Source of the DNA: an uncultured Oscillospiraceae bacterium
GTDB lineage: Bacteria; Bacillota; Clostridia; Oscillospirales; Acutalibacteraceae
NCBI GenBank assembly: GCA_900546265.1
Contig: URCA01000011.1
Location: 32,367 to 96,366 of the forward strand
Direction of reading: 5' to 3'
DNA length: 64,000 bases
A model generated the notes under the pieces. It made no database searches. It saw only the letters and a program-made list of their open reading frames with translations, and had not been told where the DNA came from. Below, in pieces: positions 17,293-25,801 of this stretch. The position numbers and the translations under genes are program-made. Each line of letters begins with the position of its first letter. Position 1 is the first letter of the stretch.

Positions 17293-17324
17293 AAAAAGCC
17301 CGCCCGCCAATACTGGCGGGCGGG
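17293..17324 (-). terminator. Leftward terminator facing the phosphoglycerate mutase gene
   Basis: Stem CCCGCCCGCCA/TGGCGGGCGGG with a 4-nt loop; on the minus strand it is followed by CTTTTTGTTG. It is 170 bp past the stop of the leftward gene at 17494, and would also block read-through against the signal peptidase gene. Confidence 0.7.
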
Positions 17325-17480
17325 TGCTCCGCTTCGCTCGACGCGGAGTGGGGACCGGGGAGCTAAAGCTCCCAGACGGTTCCCAGCACGACGCGCACGT
17401 CGTGCCCCACACCTCCCCTTCCCTCCGATACTTCTTTGACAAGCTGAGGGGCGAAGCACCATGCGGTGCTTCGCCCCTCC
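17325..17480. other. Intergenic segment with several strong hairpins
   Basis: Hairpins seen are CTCCGC/GCGGAG (17327-17348), GGGAGCT/AGCTCCC (17358-17373), GCACGACG/CGTCGTGC (17386-17405), and a 15-bp stem GAGGGGCGAAGCACC with its complement (17446-17479). GTGGGG (17348-17353) can pair with CCCCAC (17405-17410) and enclose two of them as a three-way junction. No reading frame explains it. It may be the 3' UTR of the mutase transcript or a small RNA. Confidence 0.5.
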
Positions 17481-17493
17481 TTGTTTCGTCAGT

Positions 17494-18705
17494 TCAGCGC
17501 CCCAGCAACCGGGACAGCAGCGCGTATCCGGGCTCGATGAAACGTCCCGTCTCCCGGGCCGCGGCTTCGGTGAACCGAGCCGGCCCGCCCGCCGCCGGCG
17601 CCTCGGAGCGATACAGCAGATAAGGCACCGGATCCGACGCGTGGGTGCGGATGGCCAGCGGAGTGGGATGGTCAGGGGCCACCAGCAAGGAGAACGCGCC
17701 CAGCTTGGGCAGTTCCTCCAGCAGCGGGGCCAGAATCCGGCTGTCGATATCCTCAATAGCCCCTACCTTGTTGGCGGCTTCTCCCCGGTGCCCGCATTCG
17801 TCCGGGGCCTCCACATGAATGTACGCGAAATCGGCGCCGTTTTGCAGTGCACGCAGCGCGGCTTGCCGTTTGCCCTCGTAATTGGTGTCGATGTAGCCGG
17901 TGGCGCCTTCCACCTCGCAGACCTCCATGCCGGCCAGCCGGCCAATCCCCTTGAGAAGATCCACGGCGGAAATCACCGCCCCCGTCACCCCGAACCGATC
18001 CGAGAACCGCTCCAGCCGGGGGCGCTTGCCCTGCCCCCACAGCCAGATGGCGTTGGCCGCCGGAAGCCCCTTGGCCACCCGCGCCCGGTTGATGGGATGA
18101 TCGCTCAGCAGGGCGTAGCTGCGCTCCATCATGTCCAGCAGCGGGGCGGCGTCGGGATGCCGAGGCAGATAGCCGCCGATGACCCGGCCGGTGATATCGT
18201 GGGGCGGGGTGACGGCCCCCAACTCCGTTTGGCCCCCGTGCCAGACCATGCAGTGGCGGTAAGCGGTGCCGGTGTAGAAATCAAAATCCCCGCCGCCGAA
18301 TGCCTCCTGCACCGCCCGCACCAGTTCGTCGGCTTCCCGCGTGTGAATATCGCCCGCGCAGTAGTCCAGGATGGTCTTGTCCGCAAAGACCGGATCATCC
18401 GACAGGGTCACCAGATTGCAGCGGAAGGCCACGTCGTCGTCGGCCAAATCGATGCCGATGTTGGCGGCTTCCAGCGGAGAACGCCCGGTATAGCAGGCCC
18501 GGGTGTCGTATCCCATCATCGTCAGGTTCGCCACGTCGCTGCCCGGCGCCATTCCATCGGGAACGGTGCGGACCAGCCCTATCTCGCTGACCGCGGCCAG
18601 CGCGTCCATGGCCGGCTTGCGCGCCGCCTCCATAGGCGTGCGTCCCCCCAGCTCCGGGCAGGGGGTGTCCGCCATGCCGTCGCACAGCAAAACTACTGAT
18701 TTCAT
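17494..18705 (-). CDS. Cofactor-independent phosphoglycerate mutase, archaeal (ApgM) type
   Basis: A 403-residue enzyme of the alkaline-phosphatase fold that interconverts 3- and 2-phosphoglycerate in glycolysis. The start ATG at 18705 is 8 bp after AAAGGAG; the upstream in-frame codons are non-coding. It shows VVLLCDGMAD for the first metal site, nucleophile Ser 56 in APGSDVANLTMMGYD, HVEAPDECGHRGE and LVAPDHPTP for the metal-ligand His/Asp set. It is monocistronic, with a divergent oadG promoter region upstream. Confidence 0.9.
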   Translation of the reverse strand: MKSVVLLCDGMADTPCPELGGRTPMEAARKPAMDALAAVSEIGLVRTVPDGMAPGSDVANLTMMGYDTRACYTGRSPLEAANIGIDLADDDVAFRCNLVTLSDDPVFADKTILDYCAGDIHTREADELVRAVQEAFGGGDFDFYTGTAYRHCMVWHGGQTELGAVTPPHDITGRVIGGYLPRHPDAAPLLDMMERSYALLSDHPINRARVAKGLPAANAIWLWGQGKRPRLERFSDRFGVTGAVISAVDLLKGIGRLAGMEVCEVEGATGYIDTNYEGKRQAALRALQNGADFAYIHVEAPDECGHRGEAANKVGAIEDIDSRILAPLLEELPKLGAFSLLVAPDHPTPLAIRTHASDPVPYLLYRSEAPAAGGPARFTEAAARETGRFIEPGYALLSRLLGR

Positions 18706-18757
18706 ACAGCTGTCTCCTTTATGAACCGGCGTCTCCCGCCGGGTTTTCTCCCCGCTC

Positions 18758-18763
18758 AGTATA
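18758..18763 (-). promoter_or_regulatory. Possible -10 of the phosphoglycerate mutase gene
   Basis: On the minus strand TGC-TATACT gives a TG-extended -10 about 55 bp before the ATG. The -35 area is only T-rich. Confidence 0.4.
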
Positions 18764-18882
18764 GCAGAAAATCGACAAAAACAAAAGGCTTGCCGTCCCC
18801 CGGCGGTGAAAAACCGCAGGTTCTGCGTTTTGGACAAAACGTGTGAAAGAATTCACAAATATTCTGTGGGGGAAAATGTCCG

Positions 18883-18918
18883 CCGGCGATTGCAAATCGC
18901 CGGACTTTGCGGTATAAT
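18883..18918 (+). promoter_or_regulatory. Promoter of oadG-oadB with a palindrome over the -35
   Basis: TTGCAA (18890-18895), 17-bp spacer, TATAAT (18913-18918). The -35 sits in the loop of a perfect inverted repeat, CCGGCGAT (18883-18890) and ATCGCCGG (18896-18903), which is well placed to be an operator. Confidence 0.65.
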
Positions 18919-19019
18919 ATCCCATAGTTTTATAATGGGCGGGAATGGGGTTTTCTTCCTTTTCGCCAAGAATGCGCGGGACGCGTCGCGTTTCCGCCGG
19001 GAAGATGGAGGAACGGAAT

Positions 19020-19418
19020 ATGCAGGCTGCGCTTTATAGTCTGACGGCGGCCGAATCGGCGGGTAAAGTCATGGGGGATTCCCTGATGACTGCGCTCATC
19101 GGCGTCGTCGTTGTGTTTGCCACCCTGGTGGTGCTGACTCTGATTTTCATTTTGTTCGGCAAGGTGATGCACCGGCCGAAGAAGGAGGCCCCGGCCGTTC
19201 CCGCGCCCAAGCCGAAACCGGCGGCTGCACCGAAGATTGCCCCCACGCCCGCCGTGCAGGACGGTATTCCGGAAGAGGTGGTGGCGGTCATCGCGGCGGC
19301 GGTGGCTTCCATGGCGCCCGAGGGGAAACGGTACGCCGTACGCAAGGTTTCCCGCGTCCGGGAGGGCCGCCCGGTCTGGGCGGCGGCCGGCCTGGCGGAG
19401 AGCACCCGCCCGTTCTGA
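19020..19418 (+). CDS. Sodium-pump decarboxylase, gamma subunit (OadG-like)
   Basis: A 132-residue protein. The ATG at 19020 follows GGAGG. A single membrane helix (DSLMTALIGVVVVFATLVVLTLIFILFGKVMHR in part) is followed by a Pro/Ala/Lys-rich flexible linker and a small C-terminal domain (EEVVAVIAAAVASMA) as in OadG/MmdD-type subunits. It assembles the membrane decarboxylase complex. The beta subunit follows 72 bp downstream. No biotin carrier or alpha (carboxyltransferase) subunit lies nearby, so the complete pump must use subunits encoded elsewhere. Confidence 0.75.
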   Translation: MQAALYSLTAAESAGKVMGDSLMTALIGVVVVFATLVVLTLIFILFGKVMHRPKKEAPAVPAPKPKPAAAPKIAPTPAVQDGIPEEVVAVIAAAVASMAPEGKRYAVRKVSRVREGRPVWAAAGLAESTRPF

Positions 19419-19490
19419 CGGGCGCCTCCGTGGATTGCACAGCGAATGAGGCCGCGGCGTTCAGCCGCGATGGAGAAGGGACGGAAATAC

Positions 19491-20807
19491 ATGGGAGAAC
19501 TTTGGACGGCAATCCAAAAGCTATGGGAGGAATCCGGGTTTGCCCGCCTGTTCAACTTTGAGAACGGCGGCTGGAGAAACCTGATCATGATCGGCATCGC
19601 CTGCGTGCTGATTTATCTGGCGATCAAAAAGCAGTTCGAACCGCTGCTGCTGCTGCCGATCGCCTTCGGCATGCTGTTGGTGAACCTGCCCCTGTCGGGT
19701 GTCATGGATCCGCAGCAGAATTCCTTGGTTCCGCTCACGGCGGAGGAGCTCAAGCATTTCAATCAGGGCATATACGATCAGATGTATCAGGTCATGATCC
19801 ACACACAAGAGGAAATCAACGGCGTCATGACCGTTACCTCCGCTTCCTGGCAGCACTTTGACCAGGGCGGCCTGATGTGGTACCTGTACCAGGGCGTGAA
19901 ATTCGGCATCTATCCGCCCCTGATTTTCCTGGGGATCGGCGCCATGACGGACTTCGGCCCCCTGATTGCCAATCCCCGCAGCTTCCTTCTGGGCGCGGCG
20001 GCGCAGCTCGGCATCTTCGCCACCTTTATTGGCGCGCGGGCGCTCGGCCTGCTGAATTTCCCCGAACTGGCCTTTACGAACCAGGAAGCGGCCTCCATCG
20101 CCATCATCGGCGGCGCCGACGGCCCCACCGCCATCTATCTGACCTCTAAGCTGGCGCCCCATCTGCTCGGCGCCATCGCGGTGGCCGCCTATTCGTATAT
20201 GGCGCTGGTGCCCATCATCCAGCCGCCGATTATGCGGGCTCTGACCACTAAGAAGGAGCGCTCGGTCGTCATGACCCAGCTGCGCCCCGTTTCCAAGCTG
20301 GAAAAAATCCTGTTCCCGATTTTCGTCACGGTCATCTGCGTGCTGCTGCTGCCCAGTGCGGCGCCCCTCATCGGCATGCTGATGCTCGGTAACCTCTTCC
20401 GCGAGAGCGGCGTGGTGGAGCGGATCAGCAAAACCGCTCAGAACGAGCTGATGAACATCATCACCATCCTGCTGGGCGTCACGGTGGGCGCGACGGCCAA
20501 CGCCGCCACCTTCCTGCAGCCCAAGACCCTGCTGATTATCGTGCTCGGCCTGCTGGCCTTCTGCTTCGGCACCGCCGGCGGCGTCCTGTTCGGCAAGCTG
20601 ATGTACGTGCTCACCAAGGGCAAGGTCAACCCGCTGATCGGTTCGGCCGGCGTGTCCGCTGTTCCCATGGCCGCCCGCGTGGCGCAGAAGGTGGGGCAGC
20701 AGGAGAACCCCAGCAACTTCCTGCTGATGCACGCCATGGGCCCCAATGTGGCGGGCGTCATCGGCTCCGCCGTGGCGGCCGGCATTCTGCTGTCCCTTTT
20801 CGGCTAA
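19491..20807 (+). CDS. oadB: Sodium-ion-translocating decarboxylase, beta subunit
   Basis: A 438-residue polytopic membrane protein of the OadB/MmdB/GcdB family that couples decarboxylation of a carboxybiotin intermediate to sodium export. The diagnostic stretches are IGAMTDFGPLIANPR, IIGGADGPTAIYL (with the essential Asp), AYSYMALVPIIQPPIMRAL and NPLIGSAGVSAVPMAARV. The start at 19491 was chosen for GAAGGGA upstream and for agreement with family length. The physiological substrate (oxaloacetate, methylmalonyl-CoA or glutaconyl-CoA) cannot be told from this subunit. Confidence 0.9.
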   Translation: MGELWTAIQKLWEESGFARLFNFENGGWRNLIMIGIACVLIYLAIKKQFEPLLLLPIAFGMLLVNLPLSGVMDPQQNSLVPLTAEELKHFNQGIYDQMYQVMIHTQEEINGVMTVTSASWQHFDQGGLMWYLYQGVKFGIYPPLIFLGIGAMTDFGPLIANPRSFLLGAAAQLGIFATFIGARALGLLNFPELAFTNQEAASIAIIGGADGPTAIYLTSKLAPHLLGAIAVAAYSYMALVPIIQPPIMRALTTKKERSVVMTQLRPVSKLEKILFPIFVTVICVLLLPSAAPLIGMLMLGNLFRESGVVERISKTAQNELMNIITILLGVTVGATANAATFLQPKTLLIIVLGLLAFCFGTAGGVLFGKLMYVLTKGKVNPLIGSAGVSAVPMAARVAQKVGQQENPSNFLLMHAMGPNVAGVIGSAVAAGILLSLFG

Positions 20808-20829
20808 GCTTCTTCCGTTATATACGCGA

Positions 20830-20873
20830 CAACGCCGGCACTACCGCTCAAGGCGGCATGCCGGCGTTGTTTT
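20830..20873 (+). terminator. Rho-independent terminator of oadG-oadB
   Basis: An 11-bp stem CAACGCCGGCA/TGCCGGCGTTG with an 18-nt loop that can itself pair, followed by TTTTC. Confidence 0.8.
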
Positions 20874-20897
20874 CATCAAGACGTGAAAGGGTATATT

Positions 20898-23375
20898 ATG
20901 ATAGATACGACGGAATTTCTCAATCTGCGCCGGCAGATTCTCAACCGGGAGTTTTCCCGCATGAACGACCGGCAGCGGCAGGCAGTGTTTCACGCCGACG
21001 GCCCGCTGCTCATCCTCGCGGGCGCGGGCAGCGGCAAGACCACCGTGCTGGTCAACCGCATCGCCAATCTGGTGCGGTTCGGCAAGGCCTACGGCAGCGG
21101 TGAGGTCCCGGTCGCCCTGCGGGATGAGGATATGGACGAGCTGCGCGCCTGCGCGGCGGGCAACAGGCGGCTGGACGCGGGGCTCAGCCGCCTGTTGGAG
21201 GTGGATCCCTGCCCCTCGTGGCGGATCCTGGCCATCACCTTCACCAATAAGGCCGCCGGCGAACTCAAGGAGCGGCTGAACCGGATGCTGGGTGACGAGG
21301 GCAGCGAAGTCATGGCCAGCACCTTCCACTCCTTCTGCGCCCGGATTCTGCGCCGGGAGGGGGAGAATCTCGGCTACTCCTCTCATTTCACCATCTACGA
21401 CACCGACGACAGCCGCCGCCTGATGAAGGACTGCATGAAGGCCCTGAACATCGATGAAAAGACCCTGGGCCACAAGGTCATCCTCTCGGAAATCGGCCGG
21501 GCCAAGGACAGTCTGCTCGCCCCGGAGGAATACGCGGCGCAGCCCGCGGTCAGCAGCGACTTCCGGCTGAAAAAGGTGGCCCAGTGCTACGCCGTGTACC
21601 AGCGCCGGCTCAAAGAGGCCGACGCCATGGATTTTGACGATCTGCTGTGTAAGACGGTGGAACTGTTCACCGCCTGCCCCGACGTGCTGGAGCGGTACCA
21701 GAAGCGGTACCGCTACATCATGGTGGACGAGTATCAGGACACCAACCACGCCCAATACCGCTTGATCAGCCTTCTGGCCGCCCATTCGGGCAACCTGTGC
21801 GTGGTGGGGGACGACGATCAGAGCATTTATAAGTTCCGGGGCGCCACCATTGAGAATATCCTGCATTTCGAGGACGAATTCCCCGCCTGCACCGTCATCC
21901 GGCTGGAACAGAATTACCGCTCCACCCAGAACATACTGAGCGCCGCCAACGCGGTGATCGCTCGCAACCAGAACCGGAAGGGCAAAACCCTGTGGACGGC
22001 CAACGGCGAGGGGGACAAAATCCAGCTGGTCACCCTGGAAAACGCGGAGGAGGAGAGCCGCTTCATCGCGGACACCATCCTGGAGGGCATCCGGGACGGC
22101 CGGCGATACGGCGATTTCGCCGTGCTCTACCGGGCCAACGCCCAGTCCAACGCCATCGAGCAGGCCCTGGTCAAAAGCGGCGTGCCCTACCGGATCATCG
22201 GCGGTCACCGCTTCAATGACACCAAGGAGGTGCGGGACGCCACCGCTTACCTGCGGGTGATCAACAACCCGGAGGACGGCGTCAGCCTCCGGCGGATCAT
22301 CAACGAGCCCAAGCGCGGCATCGGGGACGCCACCGTGGACAAGGCGGCGGCCATCGCGGAAAATTTGGGGCTTTCCCTGTACGAGGTGCTGTCCCACGCC
22401 GAGGATTATCCCGATATCGGCCGGGCGGCGAACAAGCTAAAGGGCTTCGTTTCCATGATGGATCACCTCAGAGAACTGAACGAGGATCCCGAAACCTCCA
22501 TCCATCTGCTCTACCGCACCATGCTGGAAACCACCGGCTATCTTGCCATGTGGGAGCAGCAGGGCGAGGCCGAGGCCGGCCGGGTGGACAACCTCAACGA
22601 ATTGGCGTCCTCCATCCTGAATTATGAGAAGGAAAGCGGGGAGGAGGTTCCCGAGCTGGCCGGCTTTCTGGAGGAAATGGCTCTGATGACCGACGTGGAC
22701 AACTACGACGCGTCCTCCGACGCGGTGGTGATGATGACCATGCACGCCGCCAAGGGCCTGGAGTTCCCGGTGGTGTTTCTGCCCGGCTTCGAGGACGGCG
22801 TGTTCCCCGGCTATCAGACCTTGTTCGATCCGGAGGAGCTCGAGGAGGATCGCCGCCTATGCTACGTGGCCATCACCCGCGCCAAAGAAGAGCTGTTCAT
22901 CACCAACGCCCGTTCCCGGATGCTGTACGGATCCACCAGCCGCAACCGGCCCTCCAAATTCCTGAGCGATATCCCGCCCGAACTGACCACGGGCAGCGAC
23001 CGGCAGCGCCGGGCCGCTTATGAGAGCGTGCAGTGGGGGGCCAAGCCGGCCGCTCAGGGCGCGTGGGGCGGGGCGGCGTCCTCCTGGCAGGGGGCGGGCC
23101 GCGGCGCGTCCTCCCCGGCGCCGGGCCGTTCCGCCGCCTGGTCGGGGGGCGGCTTCTCCGCCGCCGGCACGGCCAAGGCCGCGCCCGCCGGCCCGGACGA
23201 CATGAAAACCCGCTGGAAGGCGGGGGACTCGGTGCTGCATAACACCTTTGGCAAGGGCCGGATTCTTTCTGTGACCCCCATGGGCAACGACTGCCTGCTG
23301 GCCATCGCCTTCGAACAGGCGGGAACTAAAAAAATTATGGCCAATTTCGCCCGTTTGAAGCCCCTGGCCGAATGA
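20898..23375 (+). CDS. pcrA: ATP-dependent DNA helicase, UvrD/PcrA family
   Basis: An 825-residue superfamily-1 3'-5' helicase for repair and replication restart. Motif I is LAGAGSGKTT, motif Ia ITFTNKAAGELKERL, motif II VDEYQDTN, motif III VVGDDDQSIYKFRGA, motif IV QNYRSTQNIL, motif V MTMHAAKGLEFPVVFLPG and motif VI YVAITRAKEEL. The Gly/Ala/Ser-rich linker at about 700-760 leads to a C-terminal RNA-polymerase-binding Tudor-like domain (WKAGDSVLHNTFGKGRIL ... FARLKPLA), as in PcrA. ATG 20898 follows GAAAGGG by 6 bp. Confidence 0.93.
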   Translation: MIDTTEFLNLRRQILNREFSRMNDRQRQAVFHADGPLLILAGAGSGKTTVLVNRIANLVRFGKAYGSGEVPVALRDEDMDELRACAAGNRRLDAGLSRLLEVDPCPSWRILAITFTNKAAGELKERLNRMLGDEGSEVMASTFHSFCARILRREGENLGYSSHFTIYDTDDSRRLMKDCMKALNIDEKTLGHKVILSEIGRAKDSLLAPEEYAAQPAVSSDFRLKKVAQCYAVYQRRLKEADAMDFDDLLCKTVELFTACPDVLERYQKRYRYIMVDEYQDTNHAQYRLISLLAAHSGNLCVVGDDDQSIYKFRGATIENILHFEDEFPACTVIRLEQNYRSTQNILSAANAVIARNQNRKGKTLWTANGEGDKIQLVTLENAEEESRFIADTILEGIRDGRRYGDFAVLYRANAQSNAIEQALVKSGVPYRIIGGHRFNDTKEVRDATAYLRVINNPEDGVSLRRIINEPKRGIGDATVDKAAAIAENLGLSLYEVLSHAEDYPDIGRAANKLKGFVSMMDHLRELNEDPETSIHLLYRTMLETTGYLAMWEQQGEAEAGRVDNLNELASSILNYEKESGEEVPELAGFLEEMALMTDVDNYDASSDAVVMMTMHAAKGLEFPVVFLPGFEDGVFPGYQTLFDPEELEEDRRLCYVAITRAKEELFITNARSRMLYGSTSRNRPSKFLSDIPPELTTGSDRQRRAAYESVQWGAKPAAQGAWGGAASSWQGAGRGASSPAPGRSAAWSGGGFSAAGTAKAAPAGPDDMKTRWKAGDSVLHNTFGKGRILSVTPMGNDCLLAIAFEQAGTKKIMANFARLKPLAE

Positions 23376-23515
23376 TTTAACCGTAACCAAAAAATCCCTC
23401 TGACATACTATGGTATTGAAGTGTTGACCGGCTCTGCGCTGCGCGGGGACATACATACAGCGGCGCCCCTGCCCAGGCCGGAATCTCTTTAATAACAGTA
23501 CAGGGGGATTTTTTC

Positions 23516-24328
23516 ATGGCAGACAACAAGTTCATCCATGACAACGGCTGTAAAGAAGCCGTCTGCGTGGACGCCGGCCGCGTGTACGATTCCTGCTCGG
23601 ATAAAGACTGCATCGAAGATATGCGCGTCTATTTCACCGAGCGGGATCAGATGGTCGTCGACCATGCGGCGAGCATCCGCGCCCGTCGGGCGGAGGTCAT
23701 CACCACCTACATAGACGTGGAGGCCCTGCCCTTCAACCGCGGGTACTATTCCTGCGACCTGACCTTCTTCTTCGAGGTGGAGGTCGAGGTGTATGCCGGC
23801 CACGGCATGCCCTGCTCCACCGTCTGCGGCGTCGGCATGTTCCAGAAAAAGGTCATCCTCTACGGCAGCGAGGGCAATGTGCGGGTATTCAGCAGCGAGT
23901 TCCGCGACAATTCCTGCGACCCGCAGGATATGCCCGGACGCAACGCGCCCCGCTGCACCGTCCAGGTGGCGGATCCCGTCATCCTGAGCGCCCGCCTCAT
24001 CGAGCCCTGCGACCGCTGCAAGTGCGATTGCTGCTGCTGCGGCTGCTGCTGCAACATCCCGGAATGCATCTGCAACCGGTACGGCGGCGGGTTCTGCGAC
24101 GATGAGGACAACAAAATCGTCCTCGTGACCCTGGGCATCTTCACCATCGTGCAGCTTGTGCGCAACGTCCAGATGCTGGTGCCGGTGTACGACTACTGCA
24201 TGCCCTGCAAGGAATGCTGCCCCACCACCGACAATCCCTGCGACCTCTTCAAGAAAATGTGCTTCCCGGTCAACGAGTTCTTCCCGCCCACAGAGGACGG
24301 CCGCGGCGGCTGCTGCGAAAAGAAATAG
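23516..24328 (+). CDS. Cysteine-rich conserved hypothetical protein
   Basis: A 270-residue protein with about 30 Cys, including a cluster RCKCDCCCCGCCCN at about residue 165-180 and a C-terminal MPCKECC. The N-terminal half (CKEAVCVDAGRVYDSC, KDCIEDMRVYFTE, VEALPFNRGYYSCDLTFFFEVEVEV) is beta-rich, without signal peptide or membrane helix. Such proteins occur in spore-forming Clostridia and may belong to the spore coat or bind metal, but I recognise no defined family. AGGGGGA lies before the ATG and a good terminator follows, so it is monocistronic. Confidence 0.7.
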   Translation: MADNKFIHDNGCKEAVCVDAGRVYDSCSDKDCIEDMRVYFTERDQMVVDHAASIRARRAEVITTYIDVEALPFNRGYYSCDLTFFFEVEVEVYAGHGMPCSTVCGVGMFQKKVILYGSEGNVRVFSSEFRDNSCDPQDMPGRNAPRCTVQVADPVILSARLIEPCDRCKCDCCCCGCCCNIPECICNRYGGGFCDDEDNKIVLVTLGIFTIVQLVRNVQMLVPVYDYCMPCKECCPTTDNPCDLFKKMCFPVNEFFPPTEDGRGGCCEKK

Positions 24329-24343
24329 TCCCGTCTATCCAGG

Positions 24344-24374
24344 AAAGGCCCGGCAAAAGCCGGGCCTTTCTTTA
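24344..24374 (+). terminator. Rho-independent terminator of the Cys-rich gene
   Basis: An 11-bp perfect stem AAAGGCCCGGC/GCCGGGCCTTT with a 4-nt loop and CTTTAT tail. Confidence 0.9.
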
Positions 24375-24437
24375 TGCCTTACGGGTGTCTATGCCGACCG
24401 GGTAAATCACAAAATTTATGTCGAAGATACGCGGCTC

Positions 24438-24509
24438 TCTTGTAAAGTATACTGAATTGGTATAATTTAAGCTTCAGGGGATGATTTTTCCTGAGAAATG
24501 TGTTATACT
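24438..24509 (+). promoter_or_regulatory. Promoter region of the flavodiiron gene
   Basis: Two candidate -10 boxes: TATAAT at 24461-24466, with TCTTGT 17 bp upstream, and a TG-extended TATACT at 24504-24509, 46 bp before the ATG. A small TCAGG/CCTGA inverted repeat lies between them and could be a regulator site. Confidence 0.5.
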
Positions 24510-24554
24510 ATTCACAAACAAGGACATACTACAGCCGAAACGGAGAGATACGCT

Positions 24555-25748
24555 ATGGGAAAGACATTGACGGAGAAAGTGACCTGGGTCGGTAAGGTGG
24601 ACTGGGAGCTGAAAAAGTTCCATGGGGACGAGTATTCCACCCATCATGGTTCGTCCTATAATTCCTACCTGATTCGGGATACCGAGAAGACGGTGCTGGT
24701 GGATACCGTCTGGAAGCCCTACGACAAGGAATTTGTCCAAAACCTCAAGCAGGAGGTGGAGCTCAGCCAAATCGACGCGATCATCGTCAACCACGGGGAA
24801 GTGGATCACAGCGGCGCCCTGCCCCTGCTGATGAAGGAGATCCCCGATACCCCGATTTACTGCACCGCCAACGGCGTCAAGTCCCTGACCGGGCAGTATC
24901 ACGAGAACTGGAACTTCATCCCGGTGAAAACGGGGGATACCCTGGATCTGGGCACGGTCACCCTGACCTTTATCGAGGCCCCCATGCTGCACTGGCCGGA
25001 TACCATGTTCACCTACATGAGCGGGGAAAACATCCTGTTCAGCAACGACGGCTTCGGCCAGCACTACGCCACCGAATCCCTGTACAACGATATGGTGGAT
25101 CCGAGCGAGCTGATGGCGGAGGCCCGCAAATACTACGCCAATATCCTCTGCCCTTTCAGCATGATGGTCGCGCGCAAAATCCGGGAGATTCAGGCCATGA
25201 ACCTGCCGCTGGATATGATCTGCACCAGCCACGGCGTCATCTGGCGCAACGATCCCGCCCAGATTGTGGAGAAATATCTGGAATGGGCGGCCGATTACCA
25301 GGATAACCAGGTGTCGATTGTGTACGACACCATGTGGGAGGCCACCCGCCACATGGCGCAGGCCATCGCCGCTGGCCTGCGGGAGGCCGACCCGGGCGTG
25401 ACGGTCAAGCTGTTCAACGCCTCCAAGTCGGACAAGACAGACATCATCGCCGAGGTCTTCCAGTCCAAGGCGGTGGTGGTGGGATCCCCCACAGTCAACA
25501 ACGGCTATCTGTACGCCATCGCCGGCATTCTGGAGTTGATGAAGGGCGCCAAGTTCAAGAAGAAAAAGGCGGCCGCCTTCGGCAGCTACGGCTGGAGCGG
25601 CGAGGCCGTGAAGCTGATAAGCGAGGAGCTGGCGGCCTCCGGCTTCGAGGTGGTCAGCGAGGGCAAACGCGCCTCCTGGGAGCCCGATGAGGCCATGCTG
25701 GAGGACTATAAGGCCTACGGCCGCGAGCTGGCGGAGAAATTCCGCTGA
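24555..25748 (+). CDS. Flavodiiron protein (FprA/NorV-like oxygen or NO reductase)
   Basis: A 397-residue enzyme that reduces O2 to water or NO to N2O, protecting an anaerobe. The N-terminal metallo-beta-lactamase-like domain holds the diiron ligands in the family spacing: H80-x-E82-x-D84-H85 (NHGEVDHSG), H146, D165 and H226. The C-terminal flavodoxin domain begins near residue 255 (VSIVYDTMWEATRHMA, VVGSPTVNNGYLY, FGSYGWSGEAVK). There is no fused rubredoxin, so a separate electron donor is needed. GGAGAG precedes the ATG. It is monocistronic. Confidence 0.93.
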   Translation: MGKTLTEKVTWVGKVDWELKKFHGDEYSTHHGSSYNSYLIRDTEKTVLVDTVWKPYDKEFVQNLKQEVELSQIDAIIVNHGEVDHSGALPLLMKEIPDTPIYCTANGVKSLTGQYHENWNFIPVKTGDTLDLGTVTLTFIEAPMLHWPDTMFTYMSGENILFSNDGFGQHYATESLYNDMVDPSELMAEARKYYANILCPFSMMVARKIREIQAMNLPLDMICTSHGVIWRNDPAQIVEKYLEWAADYQDNQVSIVYDTMWEATRHMAQAIAAGLREADPGVTVKLFNASKSDKTDIIAEVFQSKAVVVGSPTVNNGYLYAIAGILELMKGAKFKKKKAAAFGSYGWSGEAVKLISEELAASGFEVVSEGKRASWEPDEAMLEDYKAYGRELAEKFR

Positions 25749-25767
25749 ACCGCCGCTGGTTTAAACA

Positions 25768-25800
25768 AAAAGGGGATGGCGCCAGGCGCCATCCCCTTTG
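25768..25800. terminator. Bidirectional terminator between convergent genes
   Basis: A 12-bp perfect stem (GGGGATGGCGCC and its complement) with a 1-nt spacer, with AAAAA on the left and TTT on the right. It serves the flavodiiron gene and the leftward MYG1 gene. Confidence 0.85.
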
Positions 25801-25801
25801 G

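Noticed and set aside
19521..20732. A 403-codon minus-strand frame across oadB
   Set aside because: It is Gln/His/Gly-rich and antisense to a gene with clear OadB motifs, so it is a mirror frame.
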